From the NCBI RefSeq assembly GCF_005871085.1, contig NZ_VAUP01000028.1, positions 1-64,000 of the forward strand: a DNA stretch of 64,000 bases. Direction: 5' to 3'. Below, in pieces: positions 17,321-26,537 of the stretch. Position 1 is the first letter of the stretch, and each line of letters starts with the position of its first letter. A program made the position numbers and the translations under genes. The stretch is from Xanthobacter autotrophicus. GTDB lineage: Bacteria; Pseudomonadota; Alphaproteobacteria; Rhizobiales; Xanthobacteraceae. The notes below the pieces were generated by a model. That model did no database searches. It had not been told where the DNA came from and saw only the letters and a program-made list of their open reading frames with translations.

Positions 17321-18025
17321 TCAGATCAGCCGCAGCCCCTTCAGGCTGGCGTGGCCATCCTTGCCGACGATGATGTGGTCATGCACCTCGATACCCAGCG
17401 GCTTGGCTACGTCGATGATCCGCCGTGTCATGTCGATGTCGGCGCGGGACGGGGTCGGGTCCCCCGACGGGTGGTTGTGGCAGAGGATGACGGCGGAGGC
17501 GGAGACCTCCAGCGCCCGCTTCACCACCTCGCGCGGATAGACCGGGGCATGGTCCACGGTGCCGGTCTGCAGCACCTCGTCGGCGATGAGCTGGTTGCGT
17601 TTGTCGAGGAACAGAACGCGCACCTGCTCGCGGTCCGCATAGGCCATGGCAGTGCGGCAATAGTCGATCACCGCGCTCCAGGATGACAGTACCGGCCGGC
17701 GCTTGACCTGCCCCTTGGCGAGCCGCTGGGCCGCCGCCTCCACCACCTTCAGCTCGGTGATGATGGCATCCTTCACCCCCGGAACCTCGGCCAGAAGGCC
17801 GGGGGGCGCGGCCACCACCTCGGCGAAGGAGCCGAAGCGGTCCACCAGCGCCTTGGCCAAGGGCTTCACGTCCCGCCGCGGCACGGCGCGGAACAGCACC
17901 AGCTCGAGCAGCTCATAGTCGGCCAAGGCCAGCGAGCCCGCCTCGCGGAAACGCGCGCGGAGACGGTCCCGGTGCCCATGAAAATGGGGTGCTTCGTTCA
18001 GGCCGTCTTCCGGCGCCTCGGCCAT
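17321..18025 (-). CDS. radC: RadC-family JAB-domain protein
   Basis: A 234-residue RadC homologue. After an N-terminal helix-hairpin-helix-like region ([20 protein letters not shown]...VPGV) comes the JAMM/MPN+ domain with the metal-binding motif [15 protein letters not shown] and the upstream Glu region. RadC was once linked to recombination repair, but its biochemical role is unsettled. The gene starts 19 bases after the stop of map on the same strand, so the two are probably co-transcribed. Length and motifs are normal for the family. Confidence 0.92.
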   Translation of the reverse strand: MAEAPEDGLNEAPHFHGHRDRLRARFREAGSLALADYELLELVLFRAVPRRDVKPLAKALVDRFGSFAEVVAAPPGLLAEVPGVKDAIITELKVVEAAAQRLAKGQVKRRPVLSSWSAVIDYCRTAMAYADREQVRVLFLDKRNQLIADEVLQTGTVDHAPVYPREVVKRALEVSASAVILCHNHPSGDPTPSRADIDMTRRIIDVAKPLGIEVHDHIIVGKDGHASLKGLRLI

Positions 18026-18044
18026 CAGCGTGTCCGGCTCTTCC

Positions 18045-18872
18045 TCAGGCGGGGACGTAGGGCGGCTTGTGGTAGCCCTTGGGGCTCAGGGTGAAGATCT
18101 CGACGCCGGTCTCGGTCACGCCCACGGCGTGCTCGAACTGGGCCGAGAGGGAGCGGTCGCGGGTGACGGCGGTCCAGCCGTCGGACAGCACCTTCACGTG
18201 GGGACGGCCCAGATTGATCATGGGCTCCACGGTGAAGATCATGCCCGGCATCAGCTTCGGCCCCTCGCCGCGACGACCCACATGCACGATGTTGGGCTCG
18301 TCGTGGAACACCTGGCCGACACCGTGGCCGCAGAAGTCGCGCACCACGCTCATGTGCTGCGGCTCCACGAAGTCCTGGATGGCGGCGCCGATGTCGCCCA
18401 CATGGCCGCCGGGGCGGATGGCCGCGATGCCGAGCATCATGGCGTCATAGGTCACTTCCAGCAACCGCTCGGCCCGGCGCGGGATGGCGCCCACGGGATA
18501 CATGCGGCTCGAGTCGCCGTACCAGCCGTCGAGGACCAGCGTCACGTCCACATTGACGATGTCGCCCTCGCGCAGGGGGCGGGCATTGGGCATGCCGTGG
18601 CACACCACGTGGTTCACCGAGGTGCACACGCTGAAGCGGTAGCCGCGATACATCAGGGTCGCCGGATAGGCGCCGTGATCCATGGCGAATTCGTAGATCA
18701 GCCGGTCGATGGCGTCGGTGGTGACACCGGGCGCCACCATCTCGGCCACGGCGTCGAGCGCCTGCGCGGTGAGTTGCCCGGCCTTGCGCATGCCCTCGAA
18801 GCCTTCCGGCCCGTAGAGCTTGATATGGCCGGTCTTGCGCAGCGGCGCGTTGGCCGCTTCAACATAAGTCAT
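18045..18872 (-). CDS. map: Type I methionine aminopeptidase
   Basis: A 275-residue cytosolic metalloprotease that removes the initiator methionine from nascent proteins. The metal ligands of the pita-bread fold are visible: the two Asp in [20 protein letters not shown], His in [11 protein letters not shown], Glu in FTVEPMIN and Glu in [12 protein letters not shown]. The substrate-binding [14 protein letters not shown] segment is also intact. It is the first gene of a map-radC pair; its 211-bp upstream region is shared with the divergent mutL gene. No oddities were seen. Confidence 0.96.
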   Translation of the reverse strand: MTYVEAANAPLRKTGHIKLYGPEGFEGMRKAGQLTAQALDAVAEMVAPGVTTDAIDRLIYEFAMDHGAYPATLMYRGYRFSVCTSVNHVVCHGMPNARPLREGDIVNVDVTLVLDGWYGDSSRMYPVGAIPRRAERLLEVTYDAMMLGIAAIRPGGHVGDIGAAIQDFVEPQHMSVVRDFCGHGVGQVFHDEPNIVHVGRRGEGPKLMPGMIFTVEPMINLGRPHVKVLSDGWTAVTRDRSLSAQFEHAVGVTETGVEIFTLSPKGYHKPPYVPA

Positions 18873-19083
18873 GGATCACGCCTTCAAGGCTGCGCCTTTC
18901 GCGCCGCCGCTCACGAAATTTCTCTTCCCACAGATTTAGGCCAAGCGGCCGGCAAAGCAAGCTTCGCTCTGTTTCCCGGGGGCGGATCCCAGTAGGGCAT
19001 GCCCGGCCAGCGGTTTGCGCGGGGGTGCCGCGGGCGCCGCGCGGCCTTAAGATCGTCGATCGCGAATCGTAACCCAAGCCGCC

Positions 19084-20943
19084 ATGTTCATCCGTCGCCT
19101 GCCTCCCGTGCTTATTGACCGTATCGCCGCCGGCGAGGTGGTGGAGCGGCCGGCTGCCGTGGTGAAGGAACTGGTCGAGAACGCGCTGGATGCCGGCGCG
19201 CGGTCCGTCGAGGTGGTGATCCAGGGCGGCGGCCGGCGCCTGGTGCGGGTCACCGACGACGGCAGCGGCATGGGGCCGGATGATCTTGCCCTGTGCGTGG
19301 AGCGCCACGCCACCTCCAAGCTCGCCGGGGAAGACCTCTTGTCCATCTCCACCCTCGGCTTCCGGGGGGAGGCGCTGCCCTCCATCGGATCGGTGGCGCA
19401 TCTTTCCATTGCCAGCCGCCCGAGGGACGCGGCCCACGCCTTCGAGGTGCGGGTGGATGGCGGGGTGGTCACGCCGCCGCGGCCCGCTGCGCTGGGTGGT
19501 GGGACGCGTGTCGAGGTGCGGGACCTGTTCTATGCGACGCCGGCCCGCCTGAAATTTCTGAAATCCGACCGGGCCGAGGGCGCGGCGGCGGCGGACGTGG
19601 TGCGGCGCCTCGCGCTGGCGCGGCCCGACGTGGCCTTCACCCTCGTCACCGACGAGCGCGCCGCGGTGACCTTCCCGGTGCGCGCGGATGATGCCGAGGG
19701 CCGCGCCATGCGCCTTGCCGACGTGCTGGGGGCGGAGGCGGGGCGCAATGTGGTGGCGGTCCACGGCATCCGCGACGACGTGATGCTGGAGGGCCTCGCC
19801 GGCCTGCCCACCTTCTCCAAGGCCAATTCGCTCAGCCAATATCTGTTCGTGAACGGCCGCCCGGTACGCGACAAGCTGCTGATGGGCGCCGTGCGCGCCG
19901 CCTATGCGGACCTCTTGCCGTCGGACCGCTATCCGGTGCTGGCGCTGTTCATCAGCCTCGATCCGCGCGACGTGGACGTGAACGTGCACCCGGCCAAGAC
20001 CGAGGTACGGTTCCGCGACGGCGGCAATGTGCGCGCGCTCATCGTGCGCACGCTGTCCGATGCGCTGGGCGCGCGCATCCCCTCCACCTCCGGCACCATG
20101 GCCGACCGGCTGGTGGCGCTGGCCCGCACGCCGGAGCTGGGCGCACGGCCCGCATTCGCGCCCGCCGTGCCGTTCTCAGGCCCCGGCGGCGGGGCCTTCG
20201 CCGGCTTCCGGCCGGCGCCGGCGCTGGATTATGACTGGCGCCAGTCGCCTGCGCGGCCTGCGATTTCAGGGCTGGGGGAGGAGGAGCAGGCGCGGCTCGA
20301 CATCGCCGAGCCCTCGGCGGATGCGCGCGCCGATGCCGCGCCTCTCTCCGCCGTTGATCTCGACCGGCCGTTGGGGGCGGCGCGGGCGCAACTGCACGAA
20401 ACCTATATCGTTGCCCAGACACGCGAGGGACTCGTCCTCGTGGACCAGCATGCGGCCCACGAGCGCCTGGTCTACGAGAAGCTCAAGTCGGCGCTGGCCC
20501 GCGACGGCGTCGGCCGGCAGGGCCTGCTGATCCCGGTGGTGGTGGACCTCGACCCCGCCGATGCCGACCGCCTCACCGAGCGCGCCGCCGATCTCGCGGC
20601 GCTGGGGCTGGTGCTGGAGAGCTTCGGTCCCGGCGCGGTGCTGGTGCGCGAGGTGCCGGCCCTGCTAAGGGACGCGGACGTGACCCGCCTCGTCACCGAC
20701 CTCGCCGAGCATGCCGCCGAATGGGACGATGCTCTGCCGCTGGAGAGGCGCCTGCTCCATGTGGCCGCCACCATGGCCTGCCATGGCTCGGTGCGGGCGG
20801 GGCGGCGCCTGAAGGTGGAGGAGATGAACGCTTTGCTGCGTGAGATGGAGGAGACCCCAAACGCCGGCGAGTGCAACCACGGCCGGCCGACCTTCGTCAC
20901 CCTGTCGCTGAAGGACGTGGAAAAACTGTTCGCCCGGCGCTGA
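19084..20943 (+). CDS. mutL: DNA mismatch repair protein MutL (endonuclease type)
   Basis: A 619-residue MutL. The N-terminal GHKL ATPase has VKELVENALDAG (Glu29, Asn33), DDGSGM and GFRGEALPSI, followed by the transducer domain with FVNGRPVRD and DVNVHPAKTEVRF. The C-terminal dimerisation domain has DQHAAHERLVYE starting at residue 454, matching the DQHAx2Ex4E endonuclease motif, and ends with the metal-site segments ACHGSVRAG and CNHGRPT. It should therefore nick DNA like most bacteria without MutH, unlike E. coli. It acts with MutS, which is not in this window. The promoter must lie in the 211-bp divergent interval with map. Confidence 0.96.
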   Translation: MFIRRLPPVLIDRIAAGEVVERPAAVVKELVENALDAGARSVEVVIQGGGRRLVRVTDDGSGMGPDDLALCVERHATSKLAGEDLLSISTLGFRGEALPSIGSVAHLSIASRPRDAAHAFEVRVDGGVVTPPRPAALGGGTRVEVRDLFYATPARLKFLKSDRAEGAAAADVVRRLALARPDVAFTLVTDERAAVTFPVRADDAEGRAMRLADVLGAEAGRNVVAVHGIRDDVMLEGLAGLPTFSKANSLSQYLFVNGRPVRDKLLMGAVRAAYADLLPSDRYPVLALFISLDPRDVDVNVHPAKTEVRFRDGGNVRALIVRTLSDALGARIPSTSGTMADRLVALARTPELGARPAFAPAVPFSGPGGGAFAGFRPAPALDYDWRQSPARPAISGLGEEEQARLDIAEPSADARADAAPLSAVDLDRPLGAARAQLHETYIVAQTREGLVLVDQHAAHERLVYEKLKSALARDGVGRQGLLIPVVVDLDPADADRLTERAADLAALGLVLESFGPGAVLVREVPALLRDADVTRLVTDLAEHAAEWDDALPLERRLLHVAATMACHGSVRAGRRLKVEEMNALLREMEETPNAGECNHGRPTFVTLSLKDVEKLFARR

Positions 20944-21016
20944 GGGTGCCATCAAACGACAATGCCCGGCGCGGGGCCGGGCATGACGTAGCAGATCGAA
21001 GGGGACGTTCCGGCGC

Positions 21017-21805
21017 TCAGGCGCTCTTGAGCAGGCGCATGAGGTCGGAGCGGATGATCTCGTTGCCGGCGATGACGGAGCCCTTGTCGAGCATCTTGTC
21101 GCCGTCCGACAGGTCAGTGACGATGCCGCCGGCCTCGCGCACCAGCACGATGCCCGCCGCCATGTCCCACGCCGAGAGATCGCGCTCCCAGAAGGCGTCG
21201 AAGCGGCCCGAGGCTACCCAGGCGAGGTCGATGGCGGCGGAGCCGGTGCGGCGCAGGCCCGAAACCTGGCCCTGCACCTTTTCCAGCTCGCGGTTGAACT
21301 TGGCGTGGTCGCCCCGGCCCATATGCGGCAGGCCGCAGCACACCACGCTGTCGGCGAGCTTCTTGCGGCCGGCGACCCGCAGGCGGCGGTCGTTGAGATA
21401 GGCGCCCTGGCCGGTCTCGGCCACGTAAAGCTCGTCCATCACCGGATTGAAGATGACTCCCGCCACCGGCACCCCGTTGCGCACCAGCGCCAGCGAGATG
21501 GAGAAGATGGGGATGCCGTGCAGGAAGTTGGTGGTGCCGTCGAGGGGGTCCACCACCCACACGTTGGAGGTGTCGGCGCCTTCCACCGCGCCGCTTTCCT
21601 CCATGAGGAAGCTGTAGGTGGGCCGCACCCGCAGCAGCTCGGCGTGGAGCGTCTCCTCCGACTTGCGGTCGGCGGCGGAGACGAAGTCGCCCGGCCCCTT
21701 CATGGAAACCTGAAGCTGCTCCACCTCGCCGAAGTCGCGGGCGAGCGCCCGGCCCGCCTTGCGGACGGCCTGGACCATGACGGTGATGAGCGGCGTGCGG
21801 ATCAT
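21017..21805 (-). CDS. suhB: Inositol monophosphatase family protein
   Basis: A 262-residue Mg-dependent phosphatase of the SuhB type. The diagnostic motif WVVDPLDGTTNFLHG and the second metal-site segment WDMAAGIVLVREAGG are both present, along with the EE pair in FLMEESGAVEG. It hydrolyses inositol-1-phosphate and related sugar phosphates; SuhB proteins can also bind the transcription antitermination machinery. The gene is convergent with mutL, 73 bases apart. Substrate preference cannot be told from sequence. Confidence 0.92.
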   Translation of the reverse strand: MIRTPLITVMVQAVRKAGRALARDFGEVEQLQVSMKGPGDFVSAADRKSEETLHAELLRVRPTYSFLMEESGAVEGADTSNVWVVDPLDGTTNFLHGIPIFSISLALVRNGVPVAGVIFNPVMDELYVAETGQGAYLNDRRLRVAGRKKLADSVVCCGLPHMGRGDHAKFNRELEKVQGQVSGLRRTGSAAIDLAWVASGRFDAFWERDLSAWDMAAGIVLVREAGGIVTDLSDGDKMLDKGSVIAGNEIIRSDLMRLLKSA

Positions 21806-22277
21806 GAGGAGACCTGAAAGTCGGGCCGCGGCCGGCGCGCGTGTCGCCGGGGCCTGCGGCCAAGGAAAGGGTTGGGTGAGCGTGTGCCCGCCTGCGGCGT
21901 GGCCGTCAAGCGGCGGGGGTGCTGGGCTGCCTTGCGCGCTCGCGACGGGGCGGGATCGCTCGGGCCATTCCCGCCGTCTGGCCTGCCCGTGCGTCTGGCC
22001 CCCTCCCCAACCCTCCCCCGCACGCGGGAGAGGGGGCCGGCCGGCGCGGGGATGAGGCGCGGTTTCCGATTGAGTGCCGCCGGTGAACCCTCTCCCGCCC
22101 GAACTCGGCTGCTGCCGAGTTCGGTTCTCCCAGAGCCGAAGCTGGAAACGTCCGGCTTCGGTGCGGGGGAGGGCGGGGAGGGGGCGGGAGGTTCCGCCAT
22201 CCCCACTGCCGGGCGTTCGTCCCCAATGCCCTCCACTCCCCGAGGCGGGAGAGGCAGCAGAAGGGCGCAGGCCGTCC
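21806..22277. other. Intergenic region rich in palindromes
   Basis: Very GC-rich with alternating C- and G-tracts (CCCTCTCCCGCCC and GGGGAGGGCGGGGAGGG arms). No frame looks like a protein. It contains nested inverted repeats listed at 22100-22161 and resembles the dispersed palindromic intergenic elements common in Hyphomicrobiales genomes. Confidence 0.5.
22100..22161. repeat. Tandem hairpins in intergenic palindromic element
   Basis: CGAACTCGGC (22100-22109) pairs with GCCGAGTTCG (22114-22123) around TGCT, and CCGAAGC (22136-22142) pairs with GCTTCGG (22155-22161). C-rich and G-rich flanks could pair around both, making a larger cruciform. It may be a repetitive extragenic palindrome or an RNA-stabilising element. 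Confidence 0.5.
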
Positions 22278-23630
22278 TCAGGAGCGCAGCGGTGACCAGG
22301 CAGGGTCGGAGGCGTAGCTCGGGGTGGGGACGCGCTGCTCGTTGTAGCCGGTCACGTCCACCGAATAGAGCGACGGCCCGGAGGCGCCGCCCGGATCGCG
22401 GAAGAACATGATGACGCGGCCGTTGGGCGCGAACGTCGGCCCCTCGTTGTGGTAGCCCTCGGTGAGCACGCGCTCGCCCGAGCCGTCGGTGCGCATGACG
22501 CCGATGGCGAAGCGCCCGTCGCCCTGGCGGGTGAAGGCGATCCAGTCGCCCTTGGGCGACCACACCGGGGTCGAATAGCGCGCATTGCCGAAGGAGATGC
22601 GGCGCGCGCCGGAGCCGTCCGCATTCATCACATAGATCTGCGAGGTGCCGCCGCGGTCGCTCTCGAAGCAGATCTGCCGGCCGTCCGGCGAATAGCAGGG
22701 GGCGGTATCGATGGCGGCGGTGTCGGTGAGGCGGGTGGTGGCGCGCGAACGCAGGTCCATGACGAAGATGTTGGAATTGCCGCCCTGCTGCAGGCTCATG
22801 ATCACCCGCTGCCCGTCCGGGGCGAAGCGCGGCGAGAAGCTCATGCCTGGGAAGTTGCCGACGATCTCCCGCTGGCCGGTCTCGATGTTCAGTAGGAACA
22901 CCTTGGGGTCACCCTGCCCATAGGACATGTAGGTGATTTCCTGGCTGGTGGGCGAGAAGCGCGGGGTGAGCACGAGGCCGTCGCCGCGCGAGAGGTAGCT
23001 CACGTTGGCGCCGTCCTGGTCCATGATGGCGAGGCGCTTCACCCGCCGCTCCTTTGGCCCGCTCTCGTCCACGAACACGATGCGGGTGTCGAAATAGCCC
23101 TTTTCGCCGGTCATCTTCTCATAGATGGCGTCGGCGATGATGTGGGCGATGCGGCGCCAGTTGTCGGGCTGGGCCACGAACTGCTGGGCGGCGAGCTGCT
23201 GGCCGGCGAACACGTCCCACAGGCGGAACACCACCTGGAAGCGCCCGTCGGCCTGCCTTGTGACCCGGCCGGTGAGCAGCGCCTGGGCGTTGATGACGCG
23301 CCAGTCCTGGAAGCGCGGCGTATCGGGATTGGTGATCTGCTCCACGAACGCCTTGGGGTCGATAGGCGCGAACAGGCCGGAGCGCCGCAGGTCCGCGGTG
23401 ATGACGCCGGAAATGTTGCGGCCGATCTCCGGCTCGCCGAGCAGGTCGGTGATGGCGATGGGAATGGGCTTGAAGGCGCCGGGGGTGAGGTCGATGCGCG
23501 GCTGCGCGGCACCTGCCGTGCCCGCGCCCAGTGCGGAGCCGAGGCCGGCGAGGCTCGCGGCGGCAAGTCCGGTCTTGATGAATGCCCGGCGTCCCATCCC
23601 GAGCATGGCCGGCCGTCCGAACCCGTTCAT
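22278..23630 (-). CDS. tolB: Tol-Pal translocation protein TolB
   Basis: A 450-residue periplasmic beta-propeller protein that links TolA and Pal and helps outer-membrane constriction during division. After the signal peptide comes the alpha/beta domain, then repeats of the WD40-like PD40 type such as [28 protein letters not shown] and [13 protein letters not shown]. The leader has a twin-arginine-like motif, GRRAFIKTG (Arg14-Arg15), before the hydrophobic core and an A-G-A-A cleavage region, hinting at Tat export; TolB is usually Sec-exported. It is the last gene of tolQ-tolR-tolA-tolB. Its usual follower pal is about 23 kb away in the opposite orientation. Confidence 0.94.
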   Translation of the reverse strand: MNGFGRPAMLGMGRRAFIKTGLAAASLAGLGSALGAGTAGAAQPRIDLTPGAFKPIPIAITDLLGEPEIGRNISGVITADLRRSGLFAPIDPKAFVEQITNPDTPRFQDWRVINAQALLTGRVTRQADGRFQVVFRLWDVFAGQQLAAQQFVAQPDNWRRIAHIIADAIYEKMTGEKGYFDTRIVFVDESGPKERRVKRLAIMDQDGANVSYLSRGDGLVLTPRFSPTSQEITYMSYGQGDPKVFLLNIETGQREIVGNFPGMSFSPRFAPDGQRVIMSLQQGGNSNIFVMDLRSRATTRLTDTAAIDTAPCYSPDGRQICFESDRGGTSQIYVMNADGSGARRISFGNARYSTPVWSPKGDWIAFTRQGDGRFAIGVMRTDGSGERVLTEGYHNEGPTFAPNGRVIMFFRDPGGASGPSLYSVDVTGYNEQRVPTPSYASDPAWSPLRS

Positions 23631-23710
23631 TTATATCCCTCGTTTTCCATGCGCTGCGCCGCGCGCCGCCATCTCGATCAGGAGCCGGAGAGCTCCGTCC
23701 GGACGCGGCA

Positions 23711-24664
23711 TCAGCGGCTGAACAGCTTGTCGTTGAGCGTGATTGGAAGCGTCTTCCAGTTGGCGTAGGTTTCCGGCCGGAACATCTTGTAGGGCTGGCA
23801 GGCCATGATCGCGCGGATGCCGTTCATGGCGTAGGCTTGGAAGGCCGGCTGGCCGGAGCCCGGCTGGCCCGGCTCGATCTGGGGCGCGCCGGCGACCGTG
23901 CCGTCCTTGTTGAGGTAGATGTTCACGTCCACCCGGATGTTGCGGTCGAGATTGCCGCCGTCCGTGGACCAGCACTCCATCACCCGGCGACGGAAGGCGT
24001 CGATCTCGCTGGCGGTCAACTGCTGGCCCTCACCGCGCGGCGAGCCCAGCGAAGAGGTGGTGGACACCTGCTCGGCGCTCGCCACCTGGCGGGAGGGCGC
24101 GCGCTTGTCCAGCAGTTGCTTGATCTGGTCGGTGTTGAACTCGCTCGGCGTGGCGTTGGCTTCCACGGGCTTGGGCTGTTCCTTCGGCGGCGCCGGCTTG
24201 CGCGGGGGCAAAGGCGCGGCGGCGGCCTCGGTCTTCGCCTCGTCCTTGGGCTGCTCCTGCTTCTTCTGCTCGGGTTTTGGCGCCAGCTCCGCCTGTTCCT
24301 TGGGCGGCGTGGGCTCTACCTTCGCCGGCGCAGCATCCTTCGGCAGCGGCTCCACCTTGGGGGGAGGCGGCGGCGGGGGAGGGGGCGGGGCGGTGGCTTC
24401 CACCGGCGCCTTCTCGCTCGCCTTCAGCTTGGCGTCCTCGACGGGCGTGGGATCGCCCACCTTCTCGGCAATCTGCTTGGGCTTGTCCAGCTTGGGCGCG
24501 TTGCGGGCGCCCTTGGTGAGCTTGGTGTATTCGGAGATGGAGACCACATCCACCGGCAGCGATTCCGGCATGGGCTCAAACGGCTTCGCCCCGGTGAAGG
24601 ACACCAGGGTCAGAACGAGGACGCCCGCATGCAGGAGCGTCGATGCCGCAATCCCCGCGCGCAT
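23711..24664 (-). CDS. tolA: Tol-Pal energy-transducing protein TolA
   Basis: A 317-residue TonB/TolA-like protein. The start at 24664 gives a short cytoplasmic N-terminus and one membrane helix (IAASTLLHAGVLVLTLVSF); longer in-frame extensions overlap tolR. A proline/lysine/glutamate-rich periplasmic stalk with PPPPPPPPPK follows, and the C-terminal domain ends near the stop with the VDVNIYLNKDGTV and AIMACQPYKMF segments. It spans the periplasm and is driven by TolQR. It lies 7 bases behind tolR. The stalk is shorter and more Pro-rich than in E. coli, as is usual in alphaproteobacteria. Confidence 0.9.
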   Translation of the reverse strand: MRAGIAASTLLHAGVLVLTLVSFTGAKPFEPMPESLPVDVVSISEYTKLTKGARNAPKLDKPKQIAEKVGDPTPVEDAKLKASEKAPVEATAPPPPPPPPPPKVEPLPKDAAPAKVEPTPPKEQAELAPKPEQKKQEQPKDEAKTEAAAAPLPPRKPAPPKEQPKPVEANATPSEFNTDQIKQLLDKRAPSRQVASAEQVSTTSSLGSPRGEGQQLTASEIDAFRRRVMECWSTDGGNLDRNIRVDVNIYLNKDGTVAGAPQIEPGQPGSGQPAFQAYAMNGIRAIMACQPYKMFRPETYANWKTLPITLNDKLFSR

Positions 24665-24671
24665 CGGCCCG

Positions 24672-25130
24672 TCAGCCTCCCTGTTCCACTTCGGTGACGA
24701 GAGCCACCTTCTTGAAGCCCGCGCCGGACAGGCGCCCCATGACCCGCATGATCGCCCCGTAATTGGCCTTCTTGTCGCCGCGCACGAAGACGCGCTCGTC
24801 AAAGCCGCCGCGCGCCTGGGTCACCGCCTGCAACTTCGAGACCAGATCCTCGTACTTGATCTCGCTGTCGCCGAGGAAGATCTGGCCGTTTTCCTTCACC
24901 GAGAGAGTGATGGGTTCCTTGTTGTCCTGGTTCACCGCATTGGCCTGCGTCTGCGGCAGGTCGATGGGCACGCCCACGGTCAGCAGCGGCGCCGCCACCA
25001 TGAAGATGATGAGCAGCACCAGCATGACGTCCACCATGGGCGTCACGTTGATCTCGGCCATCACGGGTGGCGCGCGACGGCGCGAACGCCGGCTCTGCCA
25101 TCCTCCCGCTCCGCCTCCCGCCATGCCCAT
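24672..25130 (-). CDS. tolR: Tol-Pal proton-channel subunit TolR
   Basis: A 152-residue ExbD/TolR protein. EINVTPMVDVMLVLLIIFMV contains the membrane helix with the proton-binding Asp in the canonical VTPMVDVMLVLLIIFM signature. A periplasmic domain (ITLSVKENGQIFLGDSEI...VFVRGDKKANYG) follows. With TolQ it forms the inner-membrane stator complex that powers TolA. It starts 3 bases after the stop of tolQ. Confidence 0.95.
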   Translation of the reverse strand: MGMAGGGAGGWQSRRSRRRAPPVMAEINVTPMVDVMLVLLIIFMVAAPLLTVGVPIDLPQTQANAVNQDNKEPITLSVKENGQIFLGDSEIKYEDLVSKLQAVTQARGGFDERVFVRGDKKANYGAIMRVMGRLSGAGFKKVALVTEVEQGG

Positions 25131-25133
25131 GGA

Positions 25134-25958
25134 TCAGCCCCGCTCGTCGATCTGGCGCGAGAGGATCGCGGAGAACTCGTCCGCGAATCCCTCCAGCCGC
25201 TGGGCCTGACGCCCGGTCTGGGAAATGAACTTGTTGTAGAAAATCGTCGCGGGGATGGCCGCAATGAGGCCCATCGCAGTCGCGAACAGGGCTTCGGCGA
25301 TGCCCGGCGCCACAACCGCCAGCGAGGTGTTCTTGGAGGCGGCGATGGACTGGAACGAGGTCATGATACCCCAAACCGTGCCGAACAGGCCGATGAACGG
25401 CCCCGCCGAGCCCACGGTGGCCAGCACCAGCAGGCGCGATTCGAGCCGCTCCACCTCGCGGGCGATGGTCACGTTCATCACCTTGTCGAGGCGCTGGTTG
25501 AGGCCGGCGAACGAGCGGGCGCTGCCTTCATAGGTGCGCTTCCACTCCCGCATGGCGGCGACGAAGATGGCGGCCATGCCCTGGTTCGAGCGGCCGGCCA
25601 GGGTGCGGTAGAGGTCTTCCAGGCTCTGGCCGGACCAGAACACCTGCTCGAAACGGTCCATCTCGCGCTTGTTGCGGGAGAACAGCAGCCATTTGTCGAT
25701 GATGATGGCCCACACCCAGATGGAGGAGACGATCAGGCCGATCATCACCAGCTTCACGACGAAATGGGCCTGCAGGAACAGGCCGAGGAAGGAAATGTCG
25801 GTGGAGGGCGCCGCCAGCGGGGCCTGGGTGAGGTCCTGCGCGAAGCTCGCCGTGGGCAGCCACAGGGCGAGCGTGAAGACCGCAGCAAGGCCCGCCGCAG
25901 CCAGCGGCGCGGACAGGAGGCGGGACACGATGCCGGGACGGCGTGTCAAATCAGTCAT
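25134..25958 (-). CDS. tolQ: Tol-Pal proton-channel subunit TolQ
   Basis: A 274-residue MotA/TolQ/ExbB protein. ATG 25958 (MTDLTRRPG) is preferred over an upstream ATG because it avoids an Arg/Ala-rich extension. Hydrophobic segments lie near residues 15-40 and 52-80 (VKLVMIGLIVSSIWVWAIII), then two long helices in the conserved TVGSAGPFIGLFGTVWGIM and GIAEALFATAMGLIAAIPAT region. The first hydrophobic stretch, ending TASFAQ, looks like an extra signal-like segment before the usual first helix. It is the first gene of tolQRAB. The acyl-CoA thioesterase gene ybgC, normally just upstream, is elsewhere in this window. Confidence 0.94.
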   Translation of the reverse strand: MTDLTRRPGIVSRLLSAPLAAAGLAAVFTLALWLPTASFAQDLTQAPLAAPSTDISFLGLFLQAHFVVKLVMIGLIVSSIWVWAIIIDKWLLFSRNKREMDRFEQVFWSGQSLEDLYRTLAGRSNQGMAAIFVAAMREWKRTYEGSARSFAGLNQRLDKVMNVTIAREVERLESRLLVLATVGSAGPFIGLFGTVWGIMTSFQSIAASKNTSLAVVAPGIAEALFATAMGLIAAIPATIFYNKFISQTGRQAQRLEGFADEFSAILSRQIDERG

Positions 25959-26333
25959 TCTCGGCTCCGCTGCCCCTCCCGTTCGGAAGAGGTGCTTCTG
26001 CGCTTGGGTGGCGGGCATCCGCCTGGCCCAAAGCCTCCGGCTCCCGGGGACGGCGCGCGGCCGCCCGGAAACATCTCGGCCGGACACCCGTTTGAAGTTC
26101 GCAGGCTCTTTGAGCGAGCGAGTCTGTCCAAACTTTGACGGGCCAGCCGGTTCGTGCTGCGGTGCGAAAGTTTCGCGGCACGCAGGAAGCTGTGCACGAA
26201 CAGGCTTAATGGCGGGTTAGCACGAGGGACTGAACGTGATGGATCCCTTCGGTTTCCTCCGATGGGGGCCTTTCCACGCCTCTCGAAGCTCTGCGAGGGC
26301 CTATCACGCTGTTGGGGCTGGCGCTCGGGCGGC
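25959..26333. other. Divergent intergenic region between tolQ and the 6S RNA
   Basis: No protein-like frame. It should carry the tolQRAB promoter on the minus strand and the 6S RNA promoter on the plus strand. I could not pick convincing -35/-10 boxes. Confidence 0.4.
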
Positions 26334-26485
26334 CGGGTGCCTACATTGGTGATGCGGGGCTGCGGGGCACGTTAGGAGACATTTCCCCGGGGCCTTATCG
26401 ATCCTTAAGGGAGCTGTCCCTGACCTCGTCCCTGGACTTGGACACACGGCGCCCACCTACGTTGTAGGTTCCCGGGATCGAACTC
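26325..26485 (+). ncRNA. ssrS: Probable 6S RNA
   Basis: Not a coding frame, but a structured region directly before the 5-formyl-THF cyclo-ligase gene, the classic position of 6S RNA. The ends form a closing stem: CGGGTGCCTACA (26334-26345) pairs with TGTAGGTTCCCG (26463-26474) with a single U-U mismatch. The interior has opposing runs (GGAGACATTTCCCCGGGG near 26375 and GGGAGCTGTCCCTG near 26410) that fit a long irregular hairpin with a central bubble. 6S RNA mimics an open promoter and traps sigma-70 RNA polymerase in slow growth. Ends are approximate. Confidence 0.72.
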
Positions 26486-26537
26486 CGACGGCTTCTGTGG
26501 CTCCGCACGTTTTCTGACAAAGCCGACTTCTTCCCTC

